64,000 nucleotides of DNA from NCBI GenBank assembly GCA_027563935.2, contig CM050450.1, forward strand, positions 28,755,439 through 28,819,438, read 5' to 3'. The position numbers and the translations under genes are program-made. The notes beneath the pieces were generated by a model. The model was given only the letters and a program-made list of their open reading frames with translations, searched no databases and was not told the DNA's origin. Source of the DNA: Costus lasius (lineage: Eukaryota; Streptophyta; Magnoliopsida; Zingiberales; Costaceae). This document shows, one piece after another, positions 1-12,049 of this stretch. Position 1 is the stretch's first letter, and each line of letters begins with the position of its first letter.

Positions 1-635
1 ACCCCTCACTATTTTCAGGCATAGAGCAGGGGCGCATGTCTTGAGTGCTTTGGCGTGGATAATTATGCTGTTTGCTGTTTTAAGAATTTTTATGCTTAAT
101 TCTTGGGGCCGGTTGTGGCCTTAACATAAATTATATGAACTATGTGAATCATGAGACTATGTGAACTATGTGAATTATGTTGCCGGTTATGGCAGTCTTA
201 TGAGTTTGATTTTTGTGTCACCGCGGGCTTCAGCCTGGTTTTGGTGTTTGATATGAGTTTATAAAATCGATTTTGTGATTTGTTGTGAATTTCGGTTTAT
301 GGTGTATTCTTTGTAATCGGTTTTGATATATCTGTAACTTGCATATGTCTAGTGCAAGTATTGCCTGGTGGCAGGTACCTTTTTGGATTTTATGGTTTTG
401 ATACGGATTTAATATGGCTGTGGATTTGATATAACTGTTGCCTTGCATATGTCTAGTGCAAGGATTGCGTGGTGGCAGGTACCCTTATGAGATTTATGAG
501 ATTTGAGTTTTGTGAATTTGTATGTATGAATTTATGGAAATTTTTCAGATCGTGTTTTCTTGAACTCGGTTTTACCTAGCATATGATCGATCTTATATGA
601 AACATCATGTATCATTTGTGAATTGTGCCATTTGT
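1..635. other. Unassigned sequence left of Cop-A
   Basis: No protein homology is visible in any frame; the only long open frame (minus strand, 230-448) looks like chance. The stretch holds an imperfect direct repeat of about 39 bp (see separate entry) and short repeats of the type 'actatgtgaa' around 136-180. Cop-A integrase similarity starts abruptly near 636, so a truncation or recombination breakpoint of Cop-A lies here. It could be part of another LTR element whose diagnostic ends are outside the window. Confidence 0.6.
341..483 (+). repeat. Imperfect direct repeat pair (about 39 bp, 104 bp apart)
   Basis: 341-379 and 445-483 both read gcatatgtctagtgcaag followed by attgc-tggtggcaggtacc with two mismatches. 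The similarity extends weakly upstream (ttgatata-ctgt). This looks like a decayed tandem duplication with a period near 104 bp. No function can be assigned. Confidence 0.7.
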
Positions 636-1272
636 TTGGGGTTAAGAATGTGGGATGTTACAATGGTGGAGAGTACCTGAGAGGTGAGTTCTTTGTCTAT
701 CTGAGAGAGTGTGGGATCTTATCCCAGCTCACTCCTCCTGGTACACCTCAATGGAATGGTGTGTCTGAAAGGAGAAATCGAACCTTGTTGGACATAGTTC
801 GGTCTATGATGAGTCATGCAAATCTACCACCCTCATTCCGGGGTCATGGACTTGAGACAGCTTCTCTGTTACTGTATAATGTTCCATCTAAGAGTGTCTC
901 TAAGATATCATATGAGGTATGGAGTGGGAGACGCCTTAATTTGTCATTTATTAGGATCTGGGGATGTGAGGATTATGTCAAACGTCAGGATTCTAGCAAG
1001 CTAGAACCCAGATCTGATAAGTGTGTGTTTTTGGGGTACCCTAAGGAAACTAATGGTTACTATTTCTATGTTCCTACCGAGAATAAAGTTTTTGTTGCTC
1101 GGGGTGCTATCTTTCTAGAGAAAGAATTTCTCACGAAAGAAGTCAGTGGGAGGAAGTTTGACTTGGACGAGGTCCAAGTGCAACCACAAGACACAAAGAT
1201 GGAACCTGAGCCACCTGCACCAGTTGCTGGGCAACCTGAGGTTCAGACACAGGCCCCACGTAGGTCTGGGAG
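636..1272 (+). pseudogene. Cop-A integrase C-terminal half
   Basis: The open frame at 623-1306 carries the end of the copia integrase core. The segment corresponding to the second catalytic aspartate reads GCYNGGEYL, where Cop-B and Cop-C read RSDRGGEYL, so the Asp position is Tyr. The catalytic Glu block GTPQWNGVSERRNRTLLD follows, then the family-typical WGCEDYVK and KCVFLGYPKE segments and a Pro/Glu-rich linker ending in RRSG. The frame is then cut by the Cop-B LTR at 1273 and continues at 10384. The N-terminal zinc-binding and first catalytic Asp regions are missing, so this cannot be a functional integrase. Confidence 0.9.
1268..1272. repeat. Target-site duplication of Cop-B, left copy
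   Basis: GGGAG precedes the Cop-B LTR and pairs with TGGAG at 10379-10383. Four of five bases match; the site lies inside the Cop-A pol frame. Confidence 0.8.
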
Positions 1273-2949
1273 TGTAGGTCCCCTAGACAAGGGGATGAAA
1301 CCCTAATAGGCACATGTAAGGGATTTAAACAGCGGAAGAGGGTTTCTAGATCTATTGCATGCTTTACGATCAACGTTAAAATGATTACATAAAAGAGAAG
1401 AAATCATACCGATGCCATTTCTAGATGGCGTCTTGGAAGCAAAGATCGAAATGGATCTTCTCCAGAAATGACGCACACAAGATGAGTCTTGGCTCCTCCT
1501 TGTCGCCCCTTGTGCTAGCAAGGATCGTCGAAGTATCCTGACCGAATGGAAGGGAAGAGATGAGAAATCCTATGCTTGGCGAGAGCTCCTCTTTTCCTCT
1601 ACACCTTCACACGCAAGAGATGCCAGTGTCGAAAAGCCCAAAGAGGCGTCAAGAGAGCGTGAGCATTGAGAACGTGAGAGTCATGGTCACGTTTAGAGAC
1701 ATGCTTTCTAAAAATAGAAAAGTCTCAACGTTCATGCGACCACAACTTACCCCAATCGCAAAATGCCTCTTCATTTGAACCATGCGCTCATCCAATGAGC
1801 TGGTTCAATTCGGTTTGGTTCAAGAAACCAAACAACCCAAGCCATTAGTCCAGATTACAATAAACCCCTGAGGCTTAAGATCTGACCGTTGATCTCTCGA
1901 TGCTCTTGATCTCACCGATCTAGCATCCATTCTCTCAATCGAAGCTTACCGATCTTAAGCCCTAATCAATTAAACATGATCAGACCAGATCTCACTCACA
2001 ATTAGAGATTAAATCCCTTTAAACTGAACCTAAACAATTCAGTCCACACGATCTGACTTAAGTAAGCCATATCATCAAATTGTGCGACCCTAAGGGTTTC
2101 CTTTAAATGTCGGTAACGATAACTTACGTCATCACGATCAGCGAGGGGTATCTAGCAACACATCACTGTCTCCCGATATAAAGGAAAGAGTCTTCCAAGA
2201 CTACACCCAAACCACAGCACAAGTGTGAATCAACTCACTAGGCATACATGTTTCCTTTGCCACTGGATGTTCTTATTGGACAAGCCTGTCAAGCTTGTAA
2301 CTCCAATATGATGAGCATGATTAGATCAGATGAACATAGTCACCTGGGTATGGCCATACACTTTCTCAATCATCTCATCCAAGGGGGCCCTTTAGAACAT
2401 CACACTCCAATGAAGGAGACGGCGATCCTTTATCTATCACTAGTGCCCTAACATGACTCAAGCTCACCATCCAAGATAGTCTATAACCATTATGTTTCAA
2501 ATGATATTGAACTACCTCAAAACAATGACAATCATCATTTAGAAACACAAGTGATCTCAAGTCAGAGGAAATGTGCCACTTGTTGCAATCAAGGATTATT
2601 CACATTGTGACAAGCAATTGAATATCCTAGTAGGGTCTGTCCAGTACATCCAATGTACCCATGAGTCTACATCTTATTCCATGCTCGAAGCATCCTATAA
2701 GATTAGAATACATATTAGTCTCAATCATATCAAGGCTGTCTCATGTTCACCAAGATATCTCGACTAAGGACAAAAGTGCATGTCAGCCTAGCTGAACAGC
2801 ATTGAGACATTATTTAGAAGTATATGTATTGCAGCAGATAATATATCAACCTGAATAACAACCATTGCCTTTATAAACATAAGAGTTTATACATGATACT
2901 GATACAATCCCAAGGCCTCAAACATTAGCCTTAAGGGCATACCCCAACA
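1273..2949 (-). repeat. Cop-B 3' LTR
   Basis: In element orientation it begins TGTTGGGGTATGCC and ends GGGGACCTACA. It is 1677 bp long, the same length as its partner at 8702-10378. Its 5' half is closely similar to the LTRs of Cop-C and the solo LTR at 21353, while the last few hundred bases differ strongly between the three. Small open frames inside it are also present in the partner LTR and are not genes. Confidence 0.96.
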
Positions 2950-2960
2950 ATCTCCCACTT
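2950..2960 (-). promoter_or_regulatory. Cop-B polypurine tract
   Basis: On the minus strand this reads AAGTGGGAGAT directly before the 3' LTR start (TGTTGG). The same 11-mer occurs in Cop-A, Cop-C and Cop-E. It would prime plus-strand DNA synthesis. Confidence 0.85.
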
Positions 2961-2969
2961 GCACTTAAT

Positions 2970-5900
2970 CTAATGGTTGAGGAATCTCAAACCCATATTA
3001 TTACAGTGCTTCTCATGCTTCTGCTATGCCAGAGGCTTGGTAAGCGGGTCTGCCAGATTGTCATCTGTATGAACCTTGCAGATTTTGATCTCGCCACGAT
3101 CAATGATCTCCCGGATCAAGTGAAACCGTCTCTGTATGTGCTTGGACTTCTGGTGTGACCGCGGTTCCTTTGCTTGTGCGATTGCTCCAGTGTTATCACA
3201 GAAGATAACCAAAGGATCTGCACTCGAAGGAACAACACCAAGTTCCTTAACGAACTTGCGAATCCATACTGCCTCCTTAGATGCTTCTGAGGCTGCAACA
3301 TACTCGGCTTCTGTTGTGGAATCAGCAACGATGGACTGTTTGAAACTCTTCCACACCACTGCTCCTCCATTCAAGCTAAAAACATAGCCTGATTGCGATC
3401 GGAAATCATCCTGGTCAGATTGGAACGAAGCGTCAGTATATCCTTCAATACTGAGTTCTTCCTGACCACCATATATCAAGAACATATCTTTGGTCCTCCG
3501 CAGATATTTCAAGATGTTCTTGACTGCAATCCAGTGCGCCTGACCTGGATTACTTTGGAATCGACTGGTCACGCTTAACCCGTAAGCGACGTCTGGGCGA
3601 GTACACAACATCGCATACATAATGGATCCAATAGCCGAAGCATAAGGCGTATTGTCCATTTCATCTTTCTCAGTCTGTGTTTGTGGACACTGACTCTTTG
3701 AAAGATTCAGACCATGTCTGACTGGAAGATATCCTCTTTTAGAATTCTCTAAATGAAATCTTTCCAGGACTTTATCGATGTAAGTACTCTGGCACAGCCC
3801 GAGAAGCCTCTTAGATCTATCCCTGTAGATCTTCACACCTAATACATAGGCTGCTTCTCCTAAATCTTTCATCTGGAAACATTTTCTTAACCATGCTTTG
3901 ACAGCATGCAGTTCAGGAATATCGTTTCCAATGATTAAGATATCATCGACGTAGAGGACTAGGAATTACGCTCCCACTAAACCTCTTATATACACACGGG
4001 TCATCTTCATTCTTGATGAAACCAAATTCACTAATTGATTCATCAAAACGAATATTCCAGCTTCTTGATGCTTGTTTAAGTCCATAAATGGACTTCTTTA
4101 ATTTGCATACCTTATGACGATCAGATGGATTAGTGAAACCTTCAGGTTGTGTCATATACACATCCTCATCCAATTTTCCATTAAGGAAAGCAGTCTTCAC
4201 ATCCATCTGCCAGATCTCATAATCGTAATATGCTGCTATCGCGAAAAGAATCCGAATAGACTTAAACATAGCTACAGGTGAGAAAGTTTCATCATAATCT
4301 ATCTCGTAGATTTGTTTGAAACCTTTCGCAACTAGCCTGCCTTTATAGGTAACCACGTTACCATCCATGTCAATCTTCTTCTTGAAGATCCATTTACAGC
4401 CTATAGGGATAACTCCCGGAGGCGGATCAACCAAATCCCAAACTTGGTTATCTGACATGGAGTCCATCTCGGCTCGCATAGCTTCAAGCCATCTAGCTGA
4501 GTCTGGTCCACTGACCGCATCCGCATAAGTGAGGGGTTCATCATTATCAATGATGTAGACTCCGTCATAGCGCTCAGGCTGTCGACGAATCCTTCCCGAT
4601 CTTCGCGGTTCCCGTGATATCTGAGCCTCAGGTTGTTCAGTAACCTGTTCTACCGGCTCAGGCTCATCCAACTGTGCTTGACTACTTTGTCCTTCCTCTG
4701 GATTCTCATCCAGTTTTATTTCTCTCCCACTGGCTTCTTGCAGAAGAAACTCCTTCTCAAGAAAAATGGCCGTCCGAGCAACAAATACCTTATTCTCTTT
4801 GGGATCGTAGAAATAATAACCCTTAGTTTCCTTAGCGTAACCGACAAAGATGCATTTGTCAGATCTGCTCTCTAGTTTCCCAGAGGCGAGCTTTTTGACA
4901 TAAGCCTCGCAACCCCAGATCCTGATAAATGTCAAGCTCGGCTGTTTCCCATACCATAACTCATATGGGGTCTTTGAAACTGCCTTGGATGGCACTCGGT
5001 TTAGTACCTTTGCAGCTGTTTCCAGTGCAAATCCCCAAAAGGAGTAAGGTAGAGTAGCCTGACTCATCATAGAACGAACCATATCAAGTAACGTTCTATT
5101 TCTCCTCTCGGACACACCATTCCATTGCGGTGTTCCTGGCGGAGTGAGCTGTGAGATAATCCCACACTCCTTCAGATAGTCAGTAAACGCATGACTCAAG
5201 TATTCTCCACCTCGATCAGAACGAAGTGCCTTGATATTTCGGCCTAGCTGATTCTGTACTTCATTCTTGAACTCTTTGAACTTGTCAAAAGATTCACTTC
5301 TATGTCTCATTAAATAGACATACCCATATCTACTGAAATCATCAGTAAAGGTAATGAAGTACGAATAGCCACCTCTGGCATGTTTACTAAATGGCCCACA
5401 CACATCACTGTGTATAAGGTCAAGTAAACCTGAAGCCCTTTGACCTTTATTAGGAAAAGGTGACTTCGTCATTTTGCCCATTAAACAAGCTTTGCATGTA
5501 TCAATCTCCTCATAGGAGAATGATCCCAGCAGTCCATGTTCATGCAACCGCTTAATGCGTTTCTTGTTAATATGGCCTAAACAACTATGCCATAGCAAGG
5601 TACTATCATCAGCATACTTGGCTTTCTTATTATCAATATTTTGTATAGAACATTCCATGTCCAACATGAATAACCCATTGTTAATTGAACCAGTAGCATA
5701 AACAATATTATCAATAGATAAAACACACTTTGACATATTGCATTCAAAGGAAAACCCTTTCCTGACAAGAGCAGGAATAGAGATAATATTCTTAGTTATA
5801 CTCGGAACAAAATAACAATTGTCTAGTTCCAATACAAGTCCAGATGGTAATGAGATGTAATATTCCCCTACAGCAACAGCAGCAACCCGTGCTCCGTTTC

Positions 5901-6846
5901 CAACTCGTAGGTCCACCTCATGCTGCCCCACCTGTCTTCTTCTCTTGAGTTCCTGTACATTTGAACAAATGTGAACTCCACATGCAGTGTCCAACACCCA
6001 TGATATAGAAGAAGAAAACATGACCTCAGTCACATAAATACCTGAGCCAGAAGCGATGCTTCCCTTCTTGTCTCCTTGGAGCGCTTTACAGTCCTTTTTC
6101 CAGTGACCCAGCTGGCCACAGTGGAAACATCTATATTCCTTCGACCGCTTAACCTTTTGTTTCAGCGCCTTGTTGTAGTTCTTGACTGGGGTTTTGCCCC
6201 TCTTCCCCTTCTTCTTGTTCCTGGAAGGAACCATTAAGACAGAGGTTGAAGGCTTTCCCTTCAGAGTCTCCTCAGTAGTCAAGAGCATATTCAGCAACTC
6301 TGCCGGCATACAGTCGATCTTGTTCATATTAAAGTTAATAATGAACGGATCGAAAGAAGGCGGGAGAGACTGCAGAATAATGTCTACAGCAAGCTCCTGA
6401 TTGATGGTATGTCCCAGTTTCTCTAGAGCCTCCTTGTGCCCAATCATCTTGAGCACATGAGCTCCTACTGGACTCCCTTCAGCCAGTTTGCTCTGAAAGA
6501 AAAGCTTGGTCAAATTGTAGCGTTCAGTCCTCGCCTGTGCAGCATATAGCATCTTGAGGTTTGCTATAATTTCTATAGCAGACATATCCTCATGCTGACG
6601 CTGCAGCGGTGGCGTCATAGACGCTAGCATCAGGCAAGCGATATCAATGCTATCATTGACATGCTTTTCATAGGCTTCCCGAACCGCCCTTGCGGCGTTC
6701 GGAGCGGGTTGAGGCGGTATCGCCGTCTCGAGGACATACAGTTTCCTCTCTGCCTTAAGAACAATCTTAAGGTATCCGTACCAGTCTGAGAAGTTTGGCC
6801 CAGCAAACTTCTCCCTTTCCAGTAGGGATCGCACATTGAAGTTCAT
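2970..6846 (-). pseudogene. Cop-B gag-pol polyprotein (two lesions)
   Basis: This polyprotein makes the capsid and the enzymes that copy and insert the element. From the start at 6846 the order is: gag with the zinc knuckle CFHCGQLGHWKKDC, aspartic protease (WVLDTACGVHIC), integrase with HHCC and DDE motifs, RT, then RNase H (YTDASFQSD, TTEAEYVA, FCDNTGA). Compared with Cop-C, five bases are missing near 3965, about 7 codons before the RT catalytic YVDD. The frame is lost there and reopens only as the 3024-3872 frame. A CAG-to-TAG change at 3024-3026 removes the last 17 codons; the expected stop is at 2970-2972. Without these changes the frame would match the roughly 1290-codon length of Cop-C. 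The other domains look undamaged, so the copy is young but defective in cis. Confidence 0.95.
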
Positions 6847-8682
6847 GGTGTTCGTTGCTGCAGGAATCTACAACAATGCAAGAACAGCAAGGTCAGTATC
6901 AATGTTAAGAATCAATCTGGACTTAAGAATGATTCTTTTTCTCACTATTTTATCTGACTGAAAAATCCAGCAAAACAGCCCGAAAGAGTAGAACTCTTTT
7001 AGTGAGACGGGATCCAGATTTCACACTTGGTCTCCGCGTCCCGCTCAGGCGAGATAAGATGCATAGAGAGTACAAGCACTAATTTCTGGTAGGCTGTCCC
7101 AGCCAATCGCCAACCCGTGCGATTCCCCTTCATCTGGGCAATCCAGCAGACTGTGCCAACTGAGTTGGTACAACACAGTCTCTGATCCCACAGATGGCTG
7201 CCTCCATGTGCTACCATATGCGCCACATATGTAGCCTACATGGTCAAGCTGACCTGACCTACTCCCTGGACCACCACGTGCTATGCTGAGCAACGAGAAG
7301 CGATAAATCCCTTCTCTGTAACATGCAGGTGTAATCCCGCACAGTCTGAAGATAGATGGACGTGCCCACTGAGTGGGTACAACACAGCTCCAACGATAGT
7401 CAGAACAGTGAGGTTTCGCGTCAGAAGGCTTACGAGCTTGAAATTTTAACGTTGGATTTTAACGGTCTTTTATCTTCTCAACTATCATACAATTCCTATG
7501 GTGATAGCAGAAGATAAATAAATCATGCATTTCTAATTATATAATTGATAAAGAGAAAGCATGCTGATCTTATGTGGTAAAAGCCCATTAAGCCTAAGTA
7601 AGACCTTAACCTAACTTAAGTCTTCACTTGCTTTTCTTCATGGGGCTTTTGCTTCTTATCTGGCCCAACCTAGGGCCCAAGCGCCAATTGCAGCTCAGGT
7701 GCGCCCACCAGGGAAAATGCGCCTGTCCCAGAGTCGAACCCTGGACCTCCCACCTGGTCAAGCCACTGCTGCATGCGCCTCTGCCAAGTGTGCTCTGTGC
7801 TCTTGTCTGATTAAATTACAAATTAATCTATCTAGACAAGATTGACTCGCAGGTCAATTACACTTTATAAATTAAATAAAATGTGATGCGCAGATCACAA
7901 TAAATATTAATTTACATTTAAATTCCAGGCTCGCAGGCCCCAGCACAGCACACATTAAACAGGGCAGCCCACATAAGATTAAATAAACAAACATATGGCA
8001 TCCAATCAGCATGTGATCCAATAAGAAAATGAAATTTCGAAAACCCCATTGGCATCATTTTTTTTTAATTTTCTTATATGCCCTACAACCTTACAACAGT
8101 CCATTAATAGGGATCCACTCACCTTGTCTAGTCAGATCCAATGCCCTTGCATGCACCAAGTCCTAACTGACTTGAGTCGACCAAAAGGTCAACCATGCAT
8201 GCGTTTAGGGCTGAACGGCCACAATGAGGTCTGGCAAGCGGGTGTGACCCCGGGCCTAACTCATGTGCGCTCAATTAGTTGTCTCAATCAGACATCGCTA
8301 CACGCCTGTGATGCAGTCGACTTATAGCCACCTCGCGCTTGCGCACAGGTGCTATCTGGTCGACCCATCTAGGCTGTCAGATGGTCTGATCAGACTGGTT
8401 GGATCTAACCTAGAGGATGACTTCAACCCTACTAACCTGTCTAAGGATTTACACTAGGCGCTTAGATCTAAGTGAGGCGCGCAAGTGATGAAGTTTTTGA
8501 AGAAAAACTATAACATACAACAAGCGCAACATATAAGCATCATTCATGCGCCACAAACTATAAACATGCGCCAATACTAGCATGTAAAATTTTCGCATGA
8601 TGATAACCCTAGATCTCTTGAACATGCGCATATAATGGATCACACAAAAAAGGGGTCAAGCAATCAAAAAAACATGCATAAA
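6847..8682 (-). other. Cop-B untranslated leader with tRNA-like segment
   Basis: About 1.8 kb separate the primer site from the gag start, and the homologous stretch in Cop-C is also about 1.8 kb. No long frame is conserved between B and C. Around 7700-7790 the minus strand carries a tRNA-like stretch with a B-box core (CAGGGTTCGAC at 7733-7743) and a possible upstream A-box-like TGGCAGAGGCGCATG. The rest shows no recognisable coding content. Confidence 0.7.
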
Positions 8683-8699
8683 CCTTGGCTCTGATACCA
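8683..8699 (-). promoter_or_regulatory. Cop-B primer-binding site (initiator tRNA-Met)
   Basis: The minus strand reads TGGTATCAGAGCCAAGG two bases after the 5' LTR. TGGTATCAGAGC is the standard plant tRNA-iMet primer complement. This fixes the element's orientation as minus. Confidence 0.93.
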
Positions 8700-8701
8700 A
8701 T

Positions 8702-10378
8702 TGTAGGTCCCCTAGACAAGGGGATGAAACCCTAATAGGCACATGTAAGGGATTTAAACAGCGGAAGAGGGTTTCTAGATCTATTGCATGCTTTACGATC
8801 AACGTTAAAATGATTACATACAAGAGAAGAAATCATACCGATGCCATTTCTAGATGGCGTCTTGGAAGCAAAGATCGAAATGGATCTTCTCCAGAGATGA
8901 CGCACACAAGATGAGTCTTGGCTCCTCCTTGTCGCCCCTTGTGCTAGCAAGGATCGTCCAAGTATCCTGACCGAATGGAAGGGAAGAGATGAGAAATCCT
9001 ATGCTTGGCGAGAGCTCCTCTTTTCGTCTACACCTTCACACGCAAGAGATGCCAGTGTCGAAAAGCCCAAAGAGGCGTCAAGAGAGCATGAGCATTGAGA
9101 ACGTGAGAGTCATGGTCACGTTTAGAGACATGCTTTCTAAAAATAGAAAAGTCTCAACGTTCATGCGACCACAACTTACCCCAATCGCAAAATGCCTCTT
9201 CATTTGAACCATGCGCTCATCCAATGAGCTGGTTCAATTCGGTTTGGTTCAAGAAACCAAACAACCCAAGCCATTAGTCCATATTACAATAAACCCCTGA
9301 GGCTTAAGATCTGACCGTTGATCTCTCGATGCTCCTGATCTCACCGATCTAGCATCCATTCTCTCAATCGAAGCTTACCGATCTTAAGCCCTAATCAATT
9401 AAACATGATCAGACCAGATCTCACTCACAATCAGAGATTAAATCCCTTTAAACTGAACCTAAACAATTCAGTCCACACGATCTGACTTAAGTAAGCCATA
9501 TCATCAAATTGTGCGACCCTAAGGGTTTCCTTTAAATGTCGGTAACGATAACTTACGTCATCACGATCAGCGAGGGGTATCTAGCAACACATCACTGTCT
9601 CCCGATATAAAGGAAAGAGTCTTCCAAGACTACACCCAAACCACAGCACAAGTGTGAATCAACTCACTAGGCATACATGTTTCCTTTGCCACTGGATGTT
9701 CTTATTGGACAAGCCTGTCAAGCTTGTAACTCTAATATGATGAGCATGATTAGATCAGATGAACATAGTCACCTGGGTATGGCCATACACTTTCTCAATC
9801 ATCTCATCCAAGGGGGCCCTTTAGAACATCACACTCCAATGAAGGAGACGGCGATCCTTTATCTATCACTAGTGCCCTAACATGACTCAAGCTCACCATC
9901 CAAGATAGTCTATAACCATTATGTTTCAAATGATATTGAACTACCTCAAAACAATGACAATCATCATTTAGAAACACAAGTGATCTCAAGTCAGAGGAAA
10001 TGTGCCACTTGTTGCAATCAAGGATTATTCACATTGTGACAAGCAATTGAATATCCTAGGAGGGTCTGTCCAGTACATCCAATGTACCCATGAGTCTACA
10101 TCTTATTCCATGCTCGAAGCATCCTATAAGATTAGAATACATATTAGTCTCAATCATATCAAGGCTGTCTCATGTTCACCAAGATATCTCGACTAAGGAC
10201 AAAAGTGCATGTCAGCCTAGCTGAACAGCATTGAGACATTATTCAGAAGTATATGTATTGCAGCAGATAATATATCAACCTGAATAACAACCATTGCCTT
10301 TATAAACATAAGAGTTTATACATGATACTGATACAATCCCAAGGCCTCAAACATTAGCCTTAAGGGCATACCCCAACA
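8702..10378 (-). repeat. Cop-B 5' LTR
   Basis: It is 1677 bp and carries the element's promoter. It differs from the 3' LTR by about 11 substitutions and no visible indel. At a commonly used grass LTR rate (1.3e-8 per site per year) that is roughly a quarter of a million years, an inference only. Confidence 0.96.
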
Positions 10379-10383
10379 TGGAG
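10379..10383. repeat. Target-site duplication of Cop-B, right copy
   Basis: TGGAG directly follows the Cop-B LTR and pairs with GGGAG at 1268-1272. Confidence 0.8.
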
Positions 10384-12028
10384 GATTCGTTGTACACCTG
10401 AGAGGTATGGGTCGCTGCCAACCCAATACGACGGGATCTTCATCATTGAGGATGAGCCCAGGACTTATGATGAGACGGTCAGTGGACCGGACTCCGAGAG
10501 ATGGCTTGAGGCCATGCGATCCGAGATGGATTCCATGTCAGCTAACCAAGTCTGGGATTTGGTTGAGTTGCCTAATGTGGTAAAACCTATAAGGTGTAAA
10601 TGGGTCTTCAAGAGGAAGACAGACATGGATGACAACATAGTTACCTATAAACGTAGACTAGTGGCTCAGGGATTCAAACAAGTCAACGGGGTGGACTGTG
10701 ATGAAACCTTCTCGCCAGTTGCCATGATCAAATCCATTTGGATTCTGCTTGCTATAGCTGCATATCATGACTATGAGATATGGCAGATGGATGTAAAGAC
10801 AGCGTTCCTAAACGGGAAGTTGGCTGAGGATGTGTACATGACACAACCTGATGGCTTCATCCATCCTGCAGAAGCCAACAAGGTCTGCAGGCTAAAGAAA
10901 TTCATTTATGGATTAAAGCAAGCATCTCGAAGTTGGAATCTTCGATTTGAAGAAGCTGTAAGAGACTATGGCTTTATCAAAAGTGAAGATGACGCCTGTG
11001 TACACAGAAAATTCAGTGGGAGCTTGGTGACCTTTCTGGTCTTGTATGTCGATGACATATTGCTCATCGGAAATGACATCCCTAGTCTTCAAGCTGTGAA
11101 GACATGGTTAGGGAAGTGTTTCGAGATGAAGGACTTAAGGGAGGCCGCCTATATCCTAGGCATGAGGATCTACCGAGATAGATCCAAGAGGCTCCTGGCC
11201 CTTAGTCAGAGTACTTACATTGATAAGGTCCTGAAGAGGTTCAACTTGGAGCAATCCAAGAAGGGATACCTTCTAGTGAGACATGGCCTTACACTCTCAA
11301 AGAGCCAGTGTCCTACCACACAGGCTGAGAGGGATGACATGAGTCGAGTGCCCTATGCTTCGGCAGTGAGATCGAGCATGTATGCAATGTTGTGTACTAG
11401 ACCAGACGTGGCTTATGCTGTGAGCATAACCAGCCGATACCAATCTAATCCAGGTTTACAGCACTGGATGGCTATAAAGAACATCCTTAAGTATCTGAGA
11501 AGAACTAAGGATCTATTCTTAGTCTATGGGGGACTGGAAGAGCTCAGTATGCAGAGCTACACTGATGCGTCGTTCCAGTCTGACCTTGACGACTTTAGAT
11601 CGCAGGCCGGCTATGTGTTCAAGATGAATGGAGCTGCTGTATGCTAGAAGAGCTTCAAGCAATCCACCATAGCTGATTCTACAACCGAGGCTGAGCCTGT
11701 GGCCGCTTTTGAGGTAGCCAAAGAAGCTGTTTAGATAAGGAAGTTCATTTCTGAACTTCAGGTGGTTCCTAGTCCAATGGATCCCATTGAACTCTACTGT
11801 GACAATAATGGGGCAATTGCACAAGCCAAGGAACCATGGTCTCATCAAAGGTCCAAACACATATATAGGAGATTTCACCTGATTAGAGAGATCATTGAGA
11901 GAGGTGATATCAAGATTAGCAGAGTTGACACAGAGAACAATCTGGCAGAGCCATTGACCAAGGCTTTGGCACAGCAGAAGCATGATGGTCACGTTAGAGA
12001 TATGGGGTTGAGATTCCTCAACCTCTAG
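10384..12028 (+). pseudogene. Cop-A reverse transcriptase and RNase H
   Basis: This continues the frame broken at 1272. The linker is followed by the RT start (ANQVWDLVELP, CKWVFKRK), the MDVKTAFLNGKL block and the catalytic YVDD (about 11047-11058, LVLYVDDILLIGND). RNase H follows, with YTDASFQSD, CDNNGAIAQAKEP and a C-terminus RFLNL stopping at 12026-12028. Two in-frame TAG codons replace conserved Trp codons in RNase H (near 11645, and after EAV near 11733). AEYVA also reads AEPVA. RT motifs look intact, but the polyprotein is dead because its N-terminal two-thirds is absent and RNase H is broken. Confidence 0.92.
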
Positions 12029-12038
12029 GTCTTAGTGC

Positions 12039-12049
12039 AAGTGGGAGAT
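12039..12049 (+). promoter_or_regulatory. Cop-A polypurine tract
   Basis: AAGTGGGAGAT lies immediately before the LTR start TGTTGGTGTATATGCC, the same arrangement as in Cop-B, C and E. Confidence 0.85.

Larger units (their letters stand above)
1273..10378 (-). mobile_element. Cop-B: complete Ty1/copia element, 9.1 kb
   Basis: The element has two 1677-bp LTRs (1273-2949 and 8702-10378) that differ at 11 positions by my count (about 0.7%). A primer-binding site matching initiator tRNA-Met lies next to the right-hand (5') LTR and a polypurine tract next to the left-hand (3') LTR. A single gag-pol frame (2970-6846) is broken by a 5-bp deletion and one late stop. It is the same family as Cop-C and inserted recently into Cop-A. 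Confidence 0.96.
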